A DNA stretch of 64,000 bases from Microbacterium oleivorans. Its GTDB lineage: Bacteria > Actinomycetota > Actinomycetes > Actinomycetales > Microbacteriaceae. Every line of letters begins with the position of its first letter. Within the stretch, counting starts at the first letter, position 1. Positions 8,397-17,787 of this stretch are shown in pieces. The stretch covers positions 992,001 through 1,056,000 of the forward strand of contig NZ_MAYO01000003.1 in assembly GCF_001691565.1 (NCBI RefSeq). Direction: 5' to 3'. A program made the position numbers and the translations under genes. A model generated the notes under the pieces. It saw only the letters and a list, made by a program, of their open reading frames with translations, was not told the DNA's origin and searched no databases.

Positions 8397-8804
8397 AGAA
8401 GGCCGATTCCGAGATCGTCCGCCGCCCGACGGAACGGTGATCCCGGCGGTATAGAGCGGATCATCATCGAAACGCTGCACGACCTCGATCGTCTGGGAGG
8501 CGACCTGTCCCGCCCGAGGGCGACGTGACCACGGGTGCTCCGAGCGGTCAACAGTGACGACACGCAACCTCGACGAGCTCCGAGAGCCGATCGAACACCT
8601 GCTGATCCAACGGGCACTGCACTCCGACGGGGAAACCTACCGGCAGCCGCCGGGGGCTTCTTCACTGGTCCCGACCTCGCGCGGGTTGCCCGCGTCAACG
8701 GATTCGTGTGCCCTGCGATCACATTCAGCTCGTCGACCGTCAGGCCGGCCGATGCCGTGGTGTGTATAGCTCCGGTCAAGTTTCCAGGACCGGCGTGACC
8801 GGGG
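8397..8804. other. Gene-poor right end of island 1
   Basis: I can support no gene in these 408 bases. Short frames exist (for example GTG 8554, with the product beginning TTRNLDELREPIEHLL), but they lack ribosome sites and lose coding character quickly. There is no copy of the island repeat before rlmN, unlike at the other three island edges. The stretch may be the remains of a cassette, perhaps of a lost Fic gene. Confidence 0.5.
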
Positions 8805-10061
8805 TCAGACGGATGCGGCGGCGACCTGATCGTCCTCGGTCGCCACGAGCTGACCGCAGGCGCCGTCGATCTCCTTGCCGCGGGTGTCGCGCAGGGTCGT
8901 CGGGATGCCGGCCTCATTGAGGCGCCGGACGAACTCGTTCTGCACGTCGACCTCGGACGAGGTCCAGATCGATCCGGGCGTCGGGTTCAGCGGGATGGGG
9001 TTCACGTGCACCCAGCCGCGACCGCGCTGGTTGAGCTTCTCGGCGAGGAGATCGGCGCGCCAGGCGTGGTCGTTCATATCCTTGATGAGCGCGTACTCGA
9101 TCGAGACGCGACGACCGGTCTTCTCGAAGTACTCGCGCGCGGCGTCGAGGGCCTCGTCGACCTTCCACCGGGAGTTCACCGGGATGAGCTCGTCCCGCAG
9201 CAGGTCGTCGGGGGCGTGCAGCGACAGCGCGAACGTGACCGGGATGTCCTCGTTGCTCAGCTTGCGGATGGCCGGCACCAGTCCCACCGTCGAGACGGTG
9301 ATGCCGCGCGCGCTCATGCCGAGACCGTGCTTCTTGTCGACCATCGTGCGGACGGCCTGCATGACGCGGGCGTAGTTGGCGAGCGGCTCACCCATGCCCA
9401 TGAAGACGATGTTCGTGACGCGCTCGTCCTTGTGGCCGACCTTGCGGGGGTCGCCGAGGCCGCCGTCGGCGATGAGCCGGTTGGCACGGACGACCTGGTC
9501 GACGATCTCGGCCGCCGACATGTTGCGCGTGAGCCCGGCCTGGCCGGTGGCGCAGAACGGGCAGTTCATGCCGCAGCCGGCCTGGCTCGACACGCACAGC
9601 GTGATGCGGCCGGTGTAGCGCATGAGGACCGACTCGACGAGCGCGCCGTCGTGCAGCCGCCACAGGAACTTGATCGTGTCGCCGCCGTCGGTCTCGAGGC
9701 GGCGCACCTCGGTCATGAGGTTCGGCAGGAGTCCGCCGACCAGCTCCTCGCGGCCCGCCGCCGGGAGGTCGGTCATGTGGGCGGGGTCCGACGTGTAGTG
9801 CTGGAAGTAGTGCTTCTCGAGCTGGCCGGCGCGGAAGCCCGGCATCCCGAGCTCCTTCAGCTTCTCGACCCGCGCATCGTGGTCGAGGTCGGCGAGGTGC
9901 ACCGGCGGCTTGCCGCGCTTGGGGCTCGCGAACTGCAGAAGCGGGCGACCCTCGGCATCCTTCGCCTGCGTCCACCCCTCGGTCGCGGGCCGCACCTGCT
10001 TGGGCGTCGTCGTACGCACGGCGGACATGCCCTCGGGGCGCGCGGAAGTGGACTCGGTCAT
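8805..10061 (-). CDS. rlmN: 23S rRNA (adenine2503-C2)-methyltransferase RlmN
   Basis: This 418-residue radical-SAM enzyme methylates A2503 of 23S rRNA and A37 of some tRNAs. The iron-sulfur cluster motif C-x3-C-x2-C is at residues 163, 167 and 170 ([13 protein letters not shown]). Downstream lie MGMGEP (SAM binding), the SLHA segment, and a C-terminal catalytic Cys in GACGQL. The N-terminal roughly 30 residues are a variable extension. ATG 10061 has GGAGG close upstream; ATG 10028 is an alternative. This is the first conserved gene after island 1 and is in the opposite orientation to most of the island. Confidence 0.95.
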   Translation of the reverse strand: MTESTSARPEGMSAVRTTTPKQVRPATEGWTQAKDAEGRPLLQFASPKRGKPPVHLADLDHDARVEKLKELGMPGFRAGQLEKHYFQHYTSDPAHMTDLPAAGREELVGGLLPNLMTEVRRLETDGGDTIKFLWRLHDGALVESVLMRYTGRITLCVSSQAGCGMNCPFCATGQAGLTRNMSAAEIVDQVVRANRLIADGGLGDPRKVGHKDERVTNIVFMGMGEPLANYARVMQAVRTMVDKKHGLGMSARGITVSTVGLVPAIRKLSNEDIPVTFALSLHAPDDLLRDELIPVNSRWKVDEALDAAREYFEKTGRRVSIEYALIKDMNDHAWRADLLAEKLNQRGRGWVHVNPIPLNPTPGSIWTSSEVDVQNEFVRRLNEAGIPTTLRDTRGKEIDGACGQLVATEDDQVAAASV

Positions 10062-10104
10062 GCCCTCCAGGCTACCGGGGCGGGCTGGACGGATGCCGGG
10101 CGGC

Positions 10105-10974
10105 CTAGAGCCGCGCGGCGAGCGCGGCGATGTCGGCGGGCGTCGTGCGGCAACAGCCGCCGACGAGGCGGGCACCGGCATCCACCCATGCCTCCGCCTC
10201 AGCGAAGGTCGCGTCCGCCTCGCCGCGCCAGGTGCGGGATGCCGCGTCCCACGTCTCGCCGCTGTTGGGGTAGACGACACCCGCGACGCCGGCTGGCAGC
10301 TGCGCGAGCACGGCGGGGATGAGCGCGGGCGGGCAGCAGTTCGCGCCGACCGCGACGACACCCGGCGCGGAGGCGGCCACGGCGAGCGCGGAGGCGTAGC
10401 CGGCGTCGTCGAACGCCGCACTGGCCGCGGACAGCGAGATCCACCCCGGCACTCCGACGCCGTCCAGGGCGAGGGCGATCGCCTCGACTTCGGCGGGAGA
10501 GGCGATGGTCTCGATCGCGAGCAGGTCGGGACCGGCGTCGGCCAGGACCTGGATGCGGCGGCGATGCCAGCGGGCGAGGTCGGCGACCGACATCCCGTAC
10601 GCCCCGGAGTACTCGCTGCCGTCGGCTCGCACGGCTCCGAAGGGGCCGACGGATGCCGCGACCCACGCCTGCCCGTCGGCCGCCTCGCGGGCGAGCCGGA
10701 CCGATGCCGCGAGCAGCCGGTCCACGGCGGCCTCGTCATGCCCGGCCGCCGCCAGGTTGTCGTAGCCGAGCTGGTACGAGGCGGTGGTCAGCACCTCCGC
10801 GCCGGCAGCCACGAACTCGGCGTGCACGCCGCGGACGTCGCCGGGCGCCTCGAGCAGGACACCCGCCGACCAGAGCGCGCCGGCGAGGTCGTGCCCGCGG
10901 GCTTCGAGCATGGTGCCGAGACCGCCGTCGAGCACGAGGGGACGATCGGCCATCGCGGTGCGGACATCGGGCAT
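10105..10974 (-). CDS. mmuM: Homocysteine S-methyltransferase
   Basis: A 289-residue zinc-dependent methyltransferase. [12 protein letters not shown] near residues 16-27 is the family start. Zinc ligands are in GANCCPP (Cys 213/214) and GGCCRTTP (Cys 274/275). It would make methionine from homocysteine using S-methylmethionine or SAM. The product may begin at residue 8 (ATG 10953). It lies 43 nt upstream of rlmN on the same strand, so co-transcription is possible without a functional link. Confidence 0.9.
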   Translation of the reverse strand: MPDVRTAMADRPLVLDGGLGTMLEARGHDLAGALWSAGVLLEAPGDVRGVHAEFVAAGAEVLTTASYQLGYDNLAAAGHDEAAVDRLLAASVRLAREAADGQAWVAASVGPFGAVRADGSEYSGAYGMSVADLARWHRRRIQVLADAGPDLLAIETIASPAEVEAIALALDGVGVPGWISLSAASAAFDDAGYASALAVAASAPGVVAVGANCCPPALIPAVLAQLPAGVAGVVYPNSGETWDAASRTWRGEADATFAEAEAWVDAGARLVGGCCRTTPADIAALAARL

Positions 10975-11029
10975 GCGGTCACTGTAGGCCCGCGGCCGCG
11001 GGCCGCCGAACGCGGATTACGCTGAACGA

Positions 11030-11497
11030 ATGAGCACCACCCGCATCCGACCGATCTCCGTGGACGACGCCGGCGAGGTGCTCACGCTCCAGCGCGCCGC
11101 CTTCGTGCAGGAAGCGCTCATCTACAACGCGGTCGACATGCCGCCGCTCACGCAGACCCTCGACGAGGTGCGCGCCGAGCTCGAGGAGAATCTCGGCTGC
11201 GTCGCGCTCGACGGCGAGCGCATCGTGGGCTGCGTGCGGGCCCGCGTCGACGGCGACCTGCTGCTCGTCGGTCGGATCGCGATCGCCCCGGACCAGCAGG
11301 GATCGGGCCTCGGTACGAGCCTGCTCACGGCGGTCGAGGAGCGGGGCCGCGAGGCCGGGGCGACCACCGCGGAACTGTTCACGGGGTCGCTCAGCGAGGC
11401 GAACATCCGCCTCTACGAACGCGAAGGCTACGTCGAGAGCGAGCGCGTTCCCGGCGACGACGGCACCGACCAGGTCTTCCTGCGCAAGCAGCTCTGA
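11030..11497 (+). CDS. GNAT-family N-acetyltransferase
   Basis: A 155-residue single-domain GNAT protein. The acetyl-CoA loop is RIAIAPDQQGSGLGTSLL near residues 83-100, matching the Q/R-x-x-G-x-G/A pattern, and the last strand is NIRLYEREGYVES, the usual family end. The substrate is unknown. It is divergent from mmuM with a 55-nt gap and followed after 35 nt by a Cof-type phosphatase on the same strand, so the two may be co-transcribed. Confidence 0.85.
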   Translation: MSTTRIRPISVDDAGEVLTLQRAAFVQEALIYNAVDMPPLTQTLDEVRAELEENLGCVALDGERIVGCVRARVDGDLLLVGRIAIAPDQQGSGLGTSLLTAVEERGREAGATTAELFTGSLSEANIRLYEREGYVESERVPGDDGTDQVFLRKQL

Positions 11498-11532
11498 ACC
11501 GGGCGTCCCTCTCCGTCCGGGACAATGGAGGC

Positions 11533-12381
11533 ATGACGCGCATCGCCTTTCTGGACGTGGACGGAACCATCCTGGAGCACGGGACGGCGATCGCCGACTC
11601 GACCATCGCCGCGATTCGGACGGCGCGCGAGAACGGGCACCTCGTCTACCTCTGCACGGGACGCGCGGCGGGCGACATCCACCCCAAGGTCCGCGAGATC
11701 GGATACGACGGAGCGATCACGAACGGCGGCGCCTACGCCGTGCGCGGTGACGAACTGCTCTTCGCCGACCCGATGCCCCGCGCGGACACCGACCGGCTGA
11801 TCTCGTACTTCGAGTCCGAGGACATCGACTACTTCCTGCAGTCCGACCAGGCGGTGTACGCCAGCGAGGGCGTCGGCGCGATGCTCGACGTCTACTTCGC
11901 CGAGCGCCGCAAGCGCCACCTCGAGGACGCCCGCCGCCTCGGCCAGACCGACGTCGTCGAGCCCAAGCCGATCGTCACCTACCGCCCCATCAGCGAAGCG
12001 AACCTCGACGCGATCGCGAAGACGACGTTCATCAGCAAGCGCTCCGACAGCGTCGACAAGGCTCAGGCCGACCTCGGCGAGCGGTTCCACGTCATCCCCG
12101 GCAGCATCCCCCTGCCGGGCGGTTCCAACGGCGAGATCGGGCTGGCGGGAACCAACAAGGGGACGGCGATCGTGCGGGTGCTCGACATCCTCGGCCTCGA
12201 CGCCGCCGACGCGATCGGCATCGGCGACAGCTGGAACGACGCCGAGATGTTCGACGTCGTCGGCTCCCCCGTCGCGATGGGCAACGCCGACCCCGCGCTC
12301 AAGGAGCGCGCCGGCACCGTCACGACCGACGTGCTCGACGACGGGGTGTGGAACGCGTTCGTGAAGCTCGGCCTGGTCTGA
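11533..12381 (+). CDS. Cof-type HAD-IIB hydrolase
   Basis: A 282-residue phosphatase of the haloacid dehalogenase superfamily. The nucleophile motif is FLDVDGTIL with Asp 8 and Asp 10, the second motif is LCTGRA near residue 40, and the metal-binding motif GIGDSWNDAEMF is near 227-238. The inserted cap (about 85-185) is the IIB type, as in Cof and YbiV. Such enzymes dephosphorylate sugar phosphates or cofactors; the substrate cannot be assigned. It converges on the SDR gene 10 nt away, with no clear terminator between. Confidence 0.88.
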   Translation: MTRIAFLDVDGTILEHGTAIADSTIAAIRTARENGHLVYLCTGRAAGDIHPKVREIGYDGAITNGGAYAVRGDELLFADPMPRADTDRLISYFESEDIDYFLQSDQAVYASEGVGAMLDVYFAERRKRHLEDARRLGQTDVVEPKPIVTYRPISEANLDAIAKTTFISKRSDSVDKAQADLGERFHVIPGSIPLPGGSNGEIGLAGTNKGTAIVRVLDILGLDAADAIGIGDSWNDAEMFDVVGSPVAMGNADPALKERAGTVTTDVLDDGVWNAFVKLGLV

Positions 12382-12391
12382 CGCGCGCCGC

Positions 12392-13222
12392 TCAGTCGAG
12401 GAAGATGTCGGGGAACAGGTCCGAGTCGGGTGTCCCCGGCGTCGCGGCGTAGCTCGAGAAGTCGGTGACACCGGCATCCCGCAGCACGTCCTCGACGATG
12501 AGCGTCTGCCCCGTGTACTCGCGCGCCGGCTTGCAGAGCACCTCGTATGCCGCGTCGGCGTAGACCTCGGGCGTGCGGCTGACCTTCATCATTCGGTCGC
12601 CGCCGAGCGCGAACTGCACGGCCGCGGTCGCGATCGTCGTCTGCGGCCACAGCGTGTTGGCGGCGACGCCGTCCTTCGCGAACTCCGCGGCCATGCCGAG
12701 GGTCGCCATCGTCATGCCGTACTTCGCGAGCGTGTACCCGGTGTGGGCGCCGAGCCACTTCGGCGACAGATTGAGGGGCGGCGACAGCGAGAGGATGTGG
12801 GGGTTCGCGGCATCCTTCAAGATCGGCAGCGCCGCGCGCGACAGCATGAACGTTCCGCGGACGTTGACGTCCTGCATCAGGTCGTACTTCTTCGCCGCGA
12901 GCTCGAGTGAACCCGACAGGTCGATGACGGAGGCGTTGTTGACGACGATGTCGATGCCGCCGAACTCGCCCTGGGTCTTCATGACGGCCTCGGTGATGTC
13001 GCCGTCGTCGCGGACGTCGCCGACGATCGGCAGCGCCCGACCGCCGGCCGCGCGGATCTGCTCGGCCGCCGAGTGCACGGTGCCATCGAGCTTGGGATGC
13101 GGGGTGTCCGTCTTGGCGAGCAGCGCGATGTTCGCGCCGTCGCGGGCGGCGCGCAGGGCGATCGCGAGGCCGATGCCGCGGCTGCCGCCCGACATGAGGA
13201 TGGTCTTTCCGGCGAGGGTCAT
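12392..13222 (-). CDS. SDR-family oxidoreductase, HSDL2-like
   Basis: The 276-residue protein has the short-chain dehydrogenase cofactor motif SGGSRGIGLAIA at residues 10-21 and NNAS near 92. The active-site Tyr and Lys are in YTLAKYG near 157-163. The LAKTDTPHPKLDGTVHSAAEQI stretch is typical of the HSDL2 subgroup, associated with lipid metabolism. ATG 13222 was chosen for the GGAG about 7 nt upstream. It is the last gene of a three-gene run with an enoyl-CoA hydratase and a second SDR, suggesting acyl-CoA degradation. Confidence 0.87.
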   Translation of the reverse strand: MTLAGKTILMSGGSRGIGLAIALRAARDGANIALLAKTDTPHPKLDGTVHSAAEQIRAAGGRALPIVGDVRDDGDITEAVMKTQGEFGGIDIVVNNASVIDLSGSLELAAKKYDLMQDVNVRGTFMLSRAALPILKDAANPHILSLSPPLNLSPKWLGAHTGYTLAKYGMTMATLGMAAEFAKDGVAANTLWPQTTIATAAVQFALGGDRMMKVSRTPEVYADAAYEVLCKPAREYTGQTLIVEDVLRDAGVTDFSSYAATPGTPDSDLFPDIFLD

Positions 13223-13238
13223 GGGTTCTCCAGGAGTT

Positions 13239-14009
13239 TCAGGAACGACGCGAACGGGATGCCGCGGCGAAAGCAGCGACGCGGGCCTTCGATTCGTCGG
13301 TGTCGAACGCGGCACCGATCGTGCGGGCCTCGTCGTCGAGGTTGTCGACGAAAGGCCGCGCGGCGCCGGTGCGGACGAGGCGCTTCGCCTGGCCGAACGC
13401 GCCCGTCGCGCCGTGAAGCCAGTCCTGCGCGATTTCGTCGGCACGCTCGCCAGGCTGATGGACGACCTCGGCGACGAGGCCCCACTCGAGCGCCGTTCGC
13501 GCGTCGATCGTCGTGTCGGTGAGCAGCAGGTGAAGTGCGCGCCGCTGTCCGATCGCGGCGGGCAGCAGGGTCGAGACCCCGAGGTCGGGGGTGAGCCCGA
13601 TGTTCGCGTACTTGCTGACGAACACCGCCGTCGACGACGCGACGATGTAGTCCGCCGTCAGCATGAGGCCGAGTCCGCCGCCGGCGACCGCTCCCTGCAC
13701 CGAGGCGACCATGGGGATCGACGACTCGACGAACGTCCGGATGCCGTCGTGGATCACCCCGGCCATCTCGGTGATCGTGCCCCCGCTGCCGCCCGAGGTC
13801 GCCATCTGCACGACGTCGCCGCCGGCGCAGAAAGCGGGGCCCGCGGCATCCAGCACGATCGCGCCGACCGTGTCGTCGGCGGTGAGCTCGTGGGCGAGGT
13901 CGCGCCACCGGGTGCCCATCTCGAAGTCCATCGCGTTCAGCGAGGCCGGCCGGTTGAAGGTCAGCCGCGCCAGCGCGCCCTCGCGTCGCAGCAGAATCGT
14001 GTCGCTCAT
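13239..14009 (-). CDS. Enoyl-CoA hydratase/isomerase-family protein
   Basis: A 256-residue crotonase-fold protein. The oxyanion-hole segments are PAFCAGGDVVQM near residues 59-70 and QGAVAGGGLGLML near 104-116. The Glu often used for hydration around residue 115 is not obvious, so isomerase or hydrolase activity is also possible. It lies between two SDR genes with 11-16 nt gaps on the same strand, consistent with an acyl-CoA oxidation unit (hydration, then dehydrogenation). No thiolase or acyl-CoA dehydrogenase is nearby. Confidence 0.87.
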   Translation of the reverse strand: MSDTILLRREGALARLTFNRPASLNAMDFEMGTRWRDLAHELTADDTVGAIVLDAAGPAFCAGGDVVQMATSGGSGGTITEMAGVIHDGIRTFVESSIPMVASVQGAVAGGGLGLMLTADYIVASSTAVFVSKYANIGLTPDLGVSTLLPAAIGQRRALHLLLTDTTIDARTALEWGLVAEVVHQPGERADEIAQDWLHGATGAFGQAKRLVRTGAARPFVDNLDDEARTIGAAFDTDESKARVAAFAAASRSRRS

Positions 14010-14020
14010 GGGGTCTCCAC

Positions 14021-14782
14021 TCACTTCGGGGCCATGCGGATCGAGCCGTCGAGACGGATCGTCTCGCCGTTGAGGTAGCCGTTCTCGACGATGTGCTGCA
14101 CGAGCGCGGCGTACTCGTCGGGCCTGCCGAGCCGCGCCGGGTAGGGCACCTGCTGACCGAGCGATTCCTGCGCCGCCTCGGGGAGCCCGGCGAGCATCGG
14201 GGTCTCCATGATCCCGGGTGCGATCGTGCACACGCGGATGCCGGAGCGCGCCAGCTCGCGCGCGATCGGCAGGGTCATCGCGTGCACGCCGCCCTTACTG
14301 GCCGAATACGCCGGTTGCCCGATCTGGCCGTCGAACGCGGCGACCGACGCGGTGTTCACGATCACGCCGCGGTCCCCGGATGCCGTGGGTTCGGTCGCGG
14401 CCATCGCCGCCGCCGCGTGTGCGACGACGGTGTACGTCCCGATGAGGTTGATGCGGATGATCCGCTCGAAGTCCGCCACGGGGTTCGGCGAACCGTCGCG
14501 CGCGAGGACCTTCGCGGGCGGTGCGATCCCGGCGCAGTTCACGGCGACGCGGAGCGGGGCGACGGCGGATGCCGCGGCTACCGCGGCCTCGACCTGGGCG
14601 GCATCCGTCACATCGGCGGCGGCGAAGGTACCCCCGAGTTCCGCAGCGATGTCGGCTCCAGCGGACGACGGCAGATCGACGATGACGACGTGCGCGCCCT
14701 GCGCGGCGAGGCGGCGGGCGGTGGCGAGCCCGAGCCCGCTGGCTCCCCCCGTGACGAGGGCGGATGCTCCGGCGATGTCCAT
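14021..14782 (-). CDS. SDR-family 3-hydroxyacyl-CoA dehydrogenase-like protein
   Basis: The 253-residue protein resembles type II 3-hydroxyacyl-CoA dehydrogenase (HSD17B10-like). NAD-binding [12 protein letters not shown] is at about residues 11-22, followed by an acidic residue for NAD preference (VIVDLPSS), NCAGIAPP near 84, and catalytic YSASKGG near 153-159. The stretch [20 protein letters not shown] follows. It is first in the three-gene run with the hydratase and the second SDR. A GGAGA ribosome site precedes ATG 14782. Confidence 0.88.
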   Translation of the reverse strand: MDIAGASALVTGGASGLGLATARRLAAQGAHVVIVDLPSSAGADIAAELGGTFAAADVTDAAQVEAAVAAASAVAPLRVAVNCAGIAPPAKVLARDGSPNPVADFERIIRINLIGTYTVVAHAAAAMAATEPTASGDRGVIVNTASVAAFDGQIGQPAYSASKGGVHAMTLPIARELARSGIRVCTIAPGIMETPMLAGLPEAAQESLGQQVPYPARLGRPDEYAALVQHIVENGYLNGETIRLDGSIRMAPK

Positions 14783-14910
14783 GCGCTCTCCTTCGAACGG
14801 TATCGGGTCCCACGCGTGGCGCGACTGGGTGCCACAACGGGATGCCTCCAGGCTAGCGGCCCCGCGCTGCGGGCACGACACGGTCGGGCTCCGGACGGCA
14901 GGATGGGGGG

Positions 14911-15636
14911 ATGTCGATTCCGCAGCAGGACGCTCCGGTGCCACCGACCGCGCGGCGACTGGCCCGCGGCGCGGCGCTGACACCGGTGTGGCGGAACATG
15001 CTCGGCGGGATGACGCTGCGCACCGACGACGAGCGGTACATCAAGGTCGGACCGGTCCACCTCGAGACCTCGATGGCCGACGAGGCGGAGAGGCTCGCAT
15101 GGGCGGCCCCGTACCTCCGCGTGCCGACCGTCGTCGAGCAGGGCGACGACGGTGAGACCGAGTGGCTCGTCACCAGAGCGATCGCCGGGCTCTCGGCCGT
15201 GCACCCCGACTGGGTGGCGCGCCCCGAGACGGCGGTCCGGGCGATCGGCGAGGGCCTTCGCGCACTGCACGAGAGTCTGCCCGTGGCATCCTGCCCGTTC
15301 GACTGGACCGTGCCCTCCCGGGTCGCGAACGCGGCGCAGCGTGGTGTGGTCGTGCCGGCGGGACTTCGGGAGGGACCGCCGATCGACCAGCTCGTGGTGT
15401 GCCACGGCGACGCCTGCGCACCGAACACGCTGATCGGCGACGACGGCCGATGGAGCGGTCACGTCGACATGGGGCAGCTCGGCCTCGGTGACCGCTGGGG
15501 CGACATCGCCGTCGCCGCGATGAGCACCGGCTGGAACTACGGTCAGGGCTGGGACGGCCTGCTGCTCGAGGCGTACGGCGTCGATCCGGACGAGGATCGC
15601 CTGGCGTACTACCGCGACCTCTGGGCCGCGACGTGA
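14911..15636 (+). CDS. Aminoglycoside phosphotransferase (APH)-family kinase
   Basis: The 241-residue protein has the APH(3')-like kinase signature. The catalytic loop is [13 protein letters not shown] with Asp 167 and Asn 172, the metal-binding segment is [17 protein letters not shown] with Asp 186, and an N-terminal ATP-lobe Lys is in YIKVGP at 45. It may phosphorylate aminoglycosides, but many environmental homologues act on other small molecules, so resistance should not be assumed. It is transcribed divergently from the SDR/hydratase unit. Confidence 0.82.
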   Translation: MSIPQQDAPVPPTARRLARGAALTPVWRNMLGGMTLRTDDERYIKVGPVHLETSMADEAERLAWAAPYLRVPTVVEQGDDGETEWLVTRAIAGLSAVHPDWVARPETAVRAIGEGLRALHESLPVASCPFDWTVPSRVANAAQRGVVVPAGLREGPPIDQLVVCHGDACAPNTLIGDDGRWSGHVDMGQLGLGDRWGDIAVAAMSTGWNYGQGWDGLLLEAYGVDPDEDRLAYYRDLWAAT

Positions 15637-15715
15637 GAGGTCAGCGCACCGCCGCGGGCGGCGTGTTCGCGGTCCCGCACGACACCGGCTTCGCGATCTG
15701 TGATCGGATGACACC

Positions 15716-15910
15716 ATGTTCATCGAGAGCGCCCATGGCGGCCACTGGAACCTCCTGCTGTGCGTGAACTACCGGCGAGACAAGAAGGGGGTCCTCCACC
15801 TCGTCTTCCCGCAAAGCATGGGCGGTAACTTCAAGGTCACGCCCGCGCACCCGCAGTACCGGCAGATCGAGCGCCACCTGCTGGCGGCGACTCTTCCGCA
15901 CGACAGCTGA
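15716..15910 (+). CDS. Small hypothetical protein
   Basis: A 64-residue frame with coding-like composition. The product is basic and aromatic in its middle (NLLLCVNYRRDKKGVLHLVF), with no membrane segment or known domain. A weak ribosome site (GGATGA) lies 7 nt before ATG 15716. It fills an otherwise empty gap between the APH-like gene and a convergent membrane-protein gene. It may be a real short gene or a chance frame. Confidence 0.45.
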   Translation: MFIESAHGGHWNLLLCVNYRRDKKGVLHLVFPQSMGGNFKVTPAHPQYRQIERHLLAATLPHDS

Positions 15911-15918
15911 CCACAGGG

Positions 15919-16272
15919 TCAGCGCACCGCGGCGTCGAACACTGCGACCGCGAAGAGGTAGCCGGCGACGACGAGGGCTGTCGAGACGAGCGGCACCCAG
16001 GCGAGGTCCCGCCCGGTCCGCCACCCGACGATCACCGCGGACACGGTCACGACGACGCTCGCGCCGATCACCGCGACGAAGAGCATGCCCGCGGCATCCG
16101 CCGCCACCCAGTCGCACGTGGTTCCGCAGGCGCCGCCGGCGAAGACGGTGTGGAAGAACCAGAGCACCGCGGTGACGACGATCGCGACCATTTGCAGGAC
16201 GCCGACGGCGAGGACCGCGCCCGCGCCGGTGGGACGGGGACGAGGGCGCGGAGCGGCGGTGCCGGCGGTCAT
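15919..16272 (-). CDS. Small membrane protein
   Basis: A 117-residue protein with a proline/arginine-rich cytoplasmic N-terminus (about 18 residues) and three hydrophobic segments (near 20-42, 58-80 and 92-112). A short loop after the first segment contains two Cys (GGACGTTCDW), perhaps a disulfide outside the cell. No enzymatic motif is seen. ATG 16272 was chosen because the upstream in-frame extension is Arg/Pro-rich and non-hydrophobic. Confidence 0.65.
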   Translation of the reverse strand: MTAGTAAPRPRPRPTGAGAVLAVGVLQMVAIVVTAVLWFFHTVFAGGACGTTCDWVAADAAGMLFVAVIGASVVVTVSAVIVGWRTGRDLAWVPLVSTALVVAGYLFAVAVFDAAVR

Positions 16273-16390
16273 ACCGCGGACGCTACCAGCCGCAGGATTC
16301 GCTCGCGCCGAATGGCGGGCTTGCGGCCGGTGCGGTCGCCATATGGCGCGAGCCAAGACCGCCCGGCGTCAGGGCGCATAGGCTCGTCCG

Positions 16391-16894
16391 GTGAGCGAAC
16401 GGACGAGCACCGGGTCCCGCATCCTCGAGGTCGCGTGGGACGACCCGCGCGCAACCGCGCTCCGCGACGAGTTGGATGCCGACCTCGGCGCCCGCTACGA
16501 CGGGTTCCACGGCGACGAGCCGGCCGAACGCCGCGCCGCCCGTTCCCGCGCGCTCGCGATGCACCCGGACGAGATCGTCGCGACGCTGATCGCGGTGGAT
16601 GCCGACGGCACCCCCACCGGCCACGTCATCCTCCGCCGCCTCGGCGACGAGTGGGAGGTCAAACGCCTCGTCGTCACCGCGGCTGCCCGGGGCCGCGGCA
16701 CCGCGCGCGCTCTCATGAGGACAGCCCTGGACCGGGCACGCACGGGCGGCGCCGAGCGCGTCATCCTGCAGACCGGCATCCCGCAGCCCGAATCGGTCGC
16801 CCTCTACGAGTCGCTCGGATTCACCCGCATCCCCGTGTACGAGCCGTACGTCGAGACGATGCCCCGCTCCATCTGCTTCGCCTACGTCTTCTGA
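16391..16894 (+). CDS. GNAT-family N-acetyltransferase
   Basis: The 167-residue protein is a typical GNAT domain. VKRLVVTAAARGRGTARALM near residues 92-112 is the acetyl-CoA loop, and ESVALYESLGFTRI is the C-terminal helix-strand. N-terminal FHGDEPAERRAARSRALAMHPDE resembles the family of small actinobacterial N-acetyltransferases that modify amines. The start is GTG 16391. It stands alone, divergent from the membrane-protein gene and convergent with the ykoC end. Confidence 0.85.
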   Translation: MSERTSTGSRILEVAWDDPRATALRDELDADLGARYDGFHGDEPAERRAARSRALAMHPDEIVATLIAVDADGTPTGHVILRRLGDEWEVKRLVVTAAARGRGTARALMRTALDRARTGGAERVILQTGIPQPESVALYESLGFTRIPVYEPYVETMPRSICFAYVF

Positions 16895-16992
16895 CGTGCG
16901 ACGGATGCACGACCCGAGGTGCAGGAGTCGATCACCGCGCCGCCGGCGACGACTCACGTAACGCCGATCGTGCAGATGTTCCGACGGCCGGG

Positions 16993-17787
16993 TCACATCC
17001 AGACGAAGCGGAACGACCCGACGACCACCGCCACGGCGATCGCCGCCGCCATGATCGCGAGCGCTCCGACAACAGCGACGGCGTCCCGCCGCGACAGCCG
17101 CGAAGTGCGGGCCCACGTGCGCTCGATCGGTGACCCGAACCCGCGGGCCTCCATCGCCGTCGCGAGCCGCGTGCCGCGCCGCACCGCGAACACGAGCAGC
17201 ACGAACGCCATGGAGAAGAACCGTCGCACGGCGTTCCGGTCCCCCACGCCGCGCGCCCGACGTGCGAGTCGCATGGCCCGCCAGTCGTCGACGAACAGCC
17301 CGAGTGTGCGGGTGCCGGCGAGGACGCCGAGCACCAGACGCGCCGGCAGCCGCACGATCTGCGCCAGCGCGGCGGCGAGCTCGATCGGATCGACTCGGCT
17401 GAACAGCAGGATCGTGGGGAGGGCCAGCGCTATGACACGGATGCCGACGGCCACCGCGAAGGCGATGGAGTCGTCGCTGATCGTGGCGTACCAGAACGAC
17501 GCGTAGACCCGCCCCCCGGGTTCCGCGTAGAGCAGCATGCTGAGTCCCGCGACCGGCATGAGGACGAGGATCGGCGCCATGCGGCGGACGACCGTCCCGA
17601 ATCCGATGCCGGTGAGCGGGGTGCAGAGCACCATCAGGGCGACGGCGACCCCGGCGCTGACGGCGTCGATCGTCGTCAGGAGAGGAATCGACAGGACGAA
17701 GGCGAGCAGGATGCGGACCGCCGGGTTCACGCCGTCGAGCCAAGCGTCCCGCCTCGCGGTCTCGGTGTCGGCGCGCGCGAGCGTCAT
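16993..17787 (-). CDS. ykoC: ECF transporter T component (YkoC-like)
   Basis: The 264-residue membrane protein forms the transmembrane coupling subunit of an energy-coupling-factor transporter. It has five or six hydrophobic segments. The characteristic Ala-Arg-Gly/Ala-Met coupling motifs appear in MRLARRARGVGDRNA and TAMEARGFGSP, which contact the two ATPase domains. It overlaps the ATPase gene by ATGA. With YkoD and YkoE it imports the thiamine precursor hydroxymethylpyrimidine, consistent with the TPP riboswitch at the operon head. Confidence 0.88.
   Translation of the reverse strand: MTLARADTETARRDAWLDGVNPAVRILLAFVLSIPLLTTIDAVSAGVAVALMVLCTPLTGIGFGTVVRRMAPILVLMPVAGLSMLLYAEPGGRVYASFWYATISDDSIAFAVAVGIRVIALALPTILLFSRVDPIELAAALAQIVRLPARLVLGVLAGTRTLGLFVDDWRAMRLARRARGVGDRNAVRRFFSMAFVLLVFAVRRGTRLATAMEARGFGSPIERTWARTSRLSRRDAVAVVGALAIMAAAIAVAVVVGSFRFVWM

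Noticed and set aside
8554..8769. Small gene starting at GTG 8554
   Set aside because: No ribosome site, no domain, and composition loses coding character after about 25 codons; kept only as part of the gene-poor stretch.
10062..10739. N-terminal extension of rlmN
   Set aside because: It overlaps mmuM in another frame, is Ser/Pro/Arg-rich and is not part of the RlmN family.
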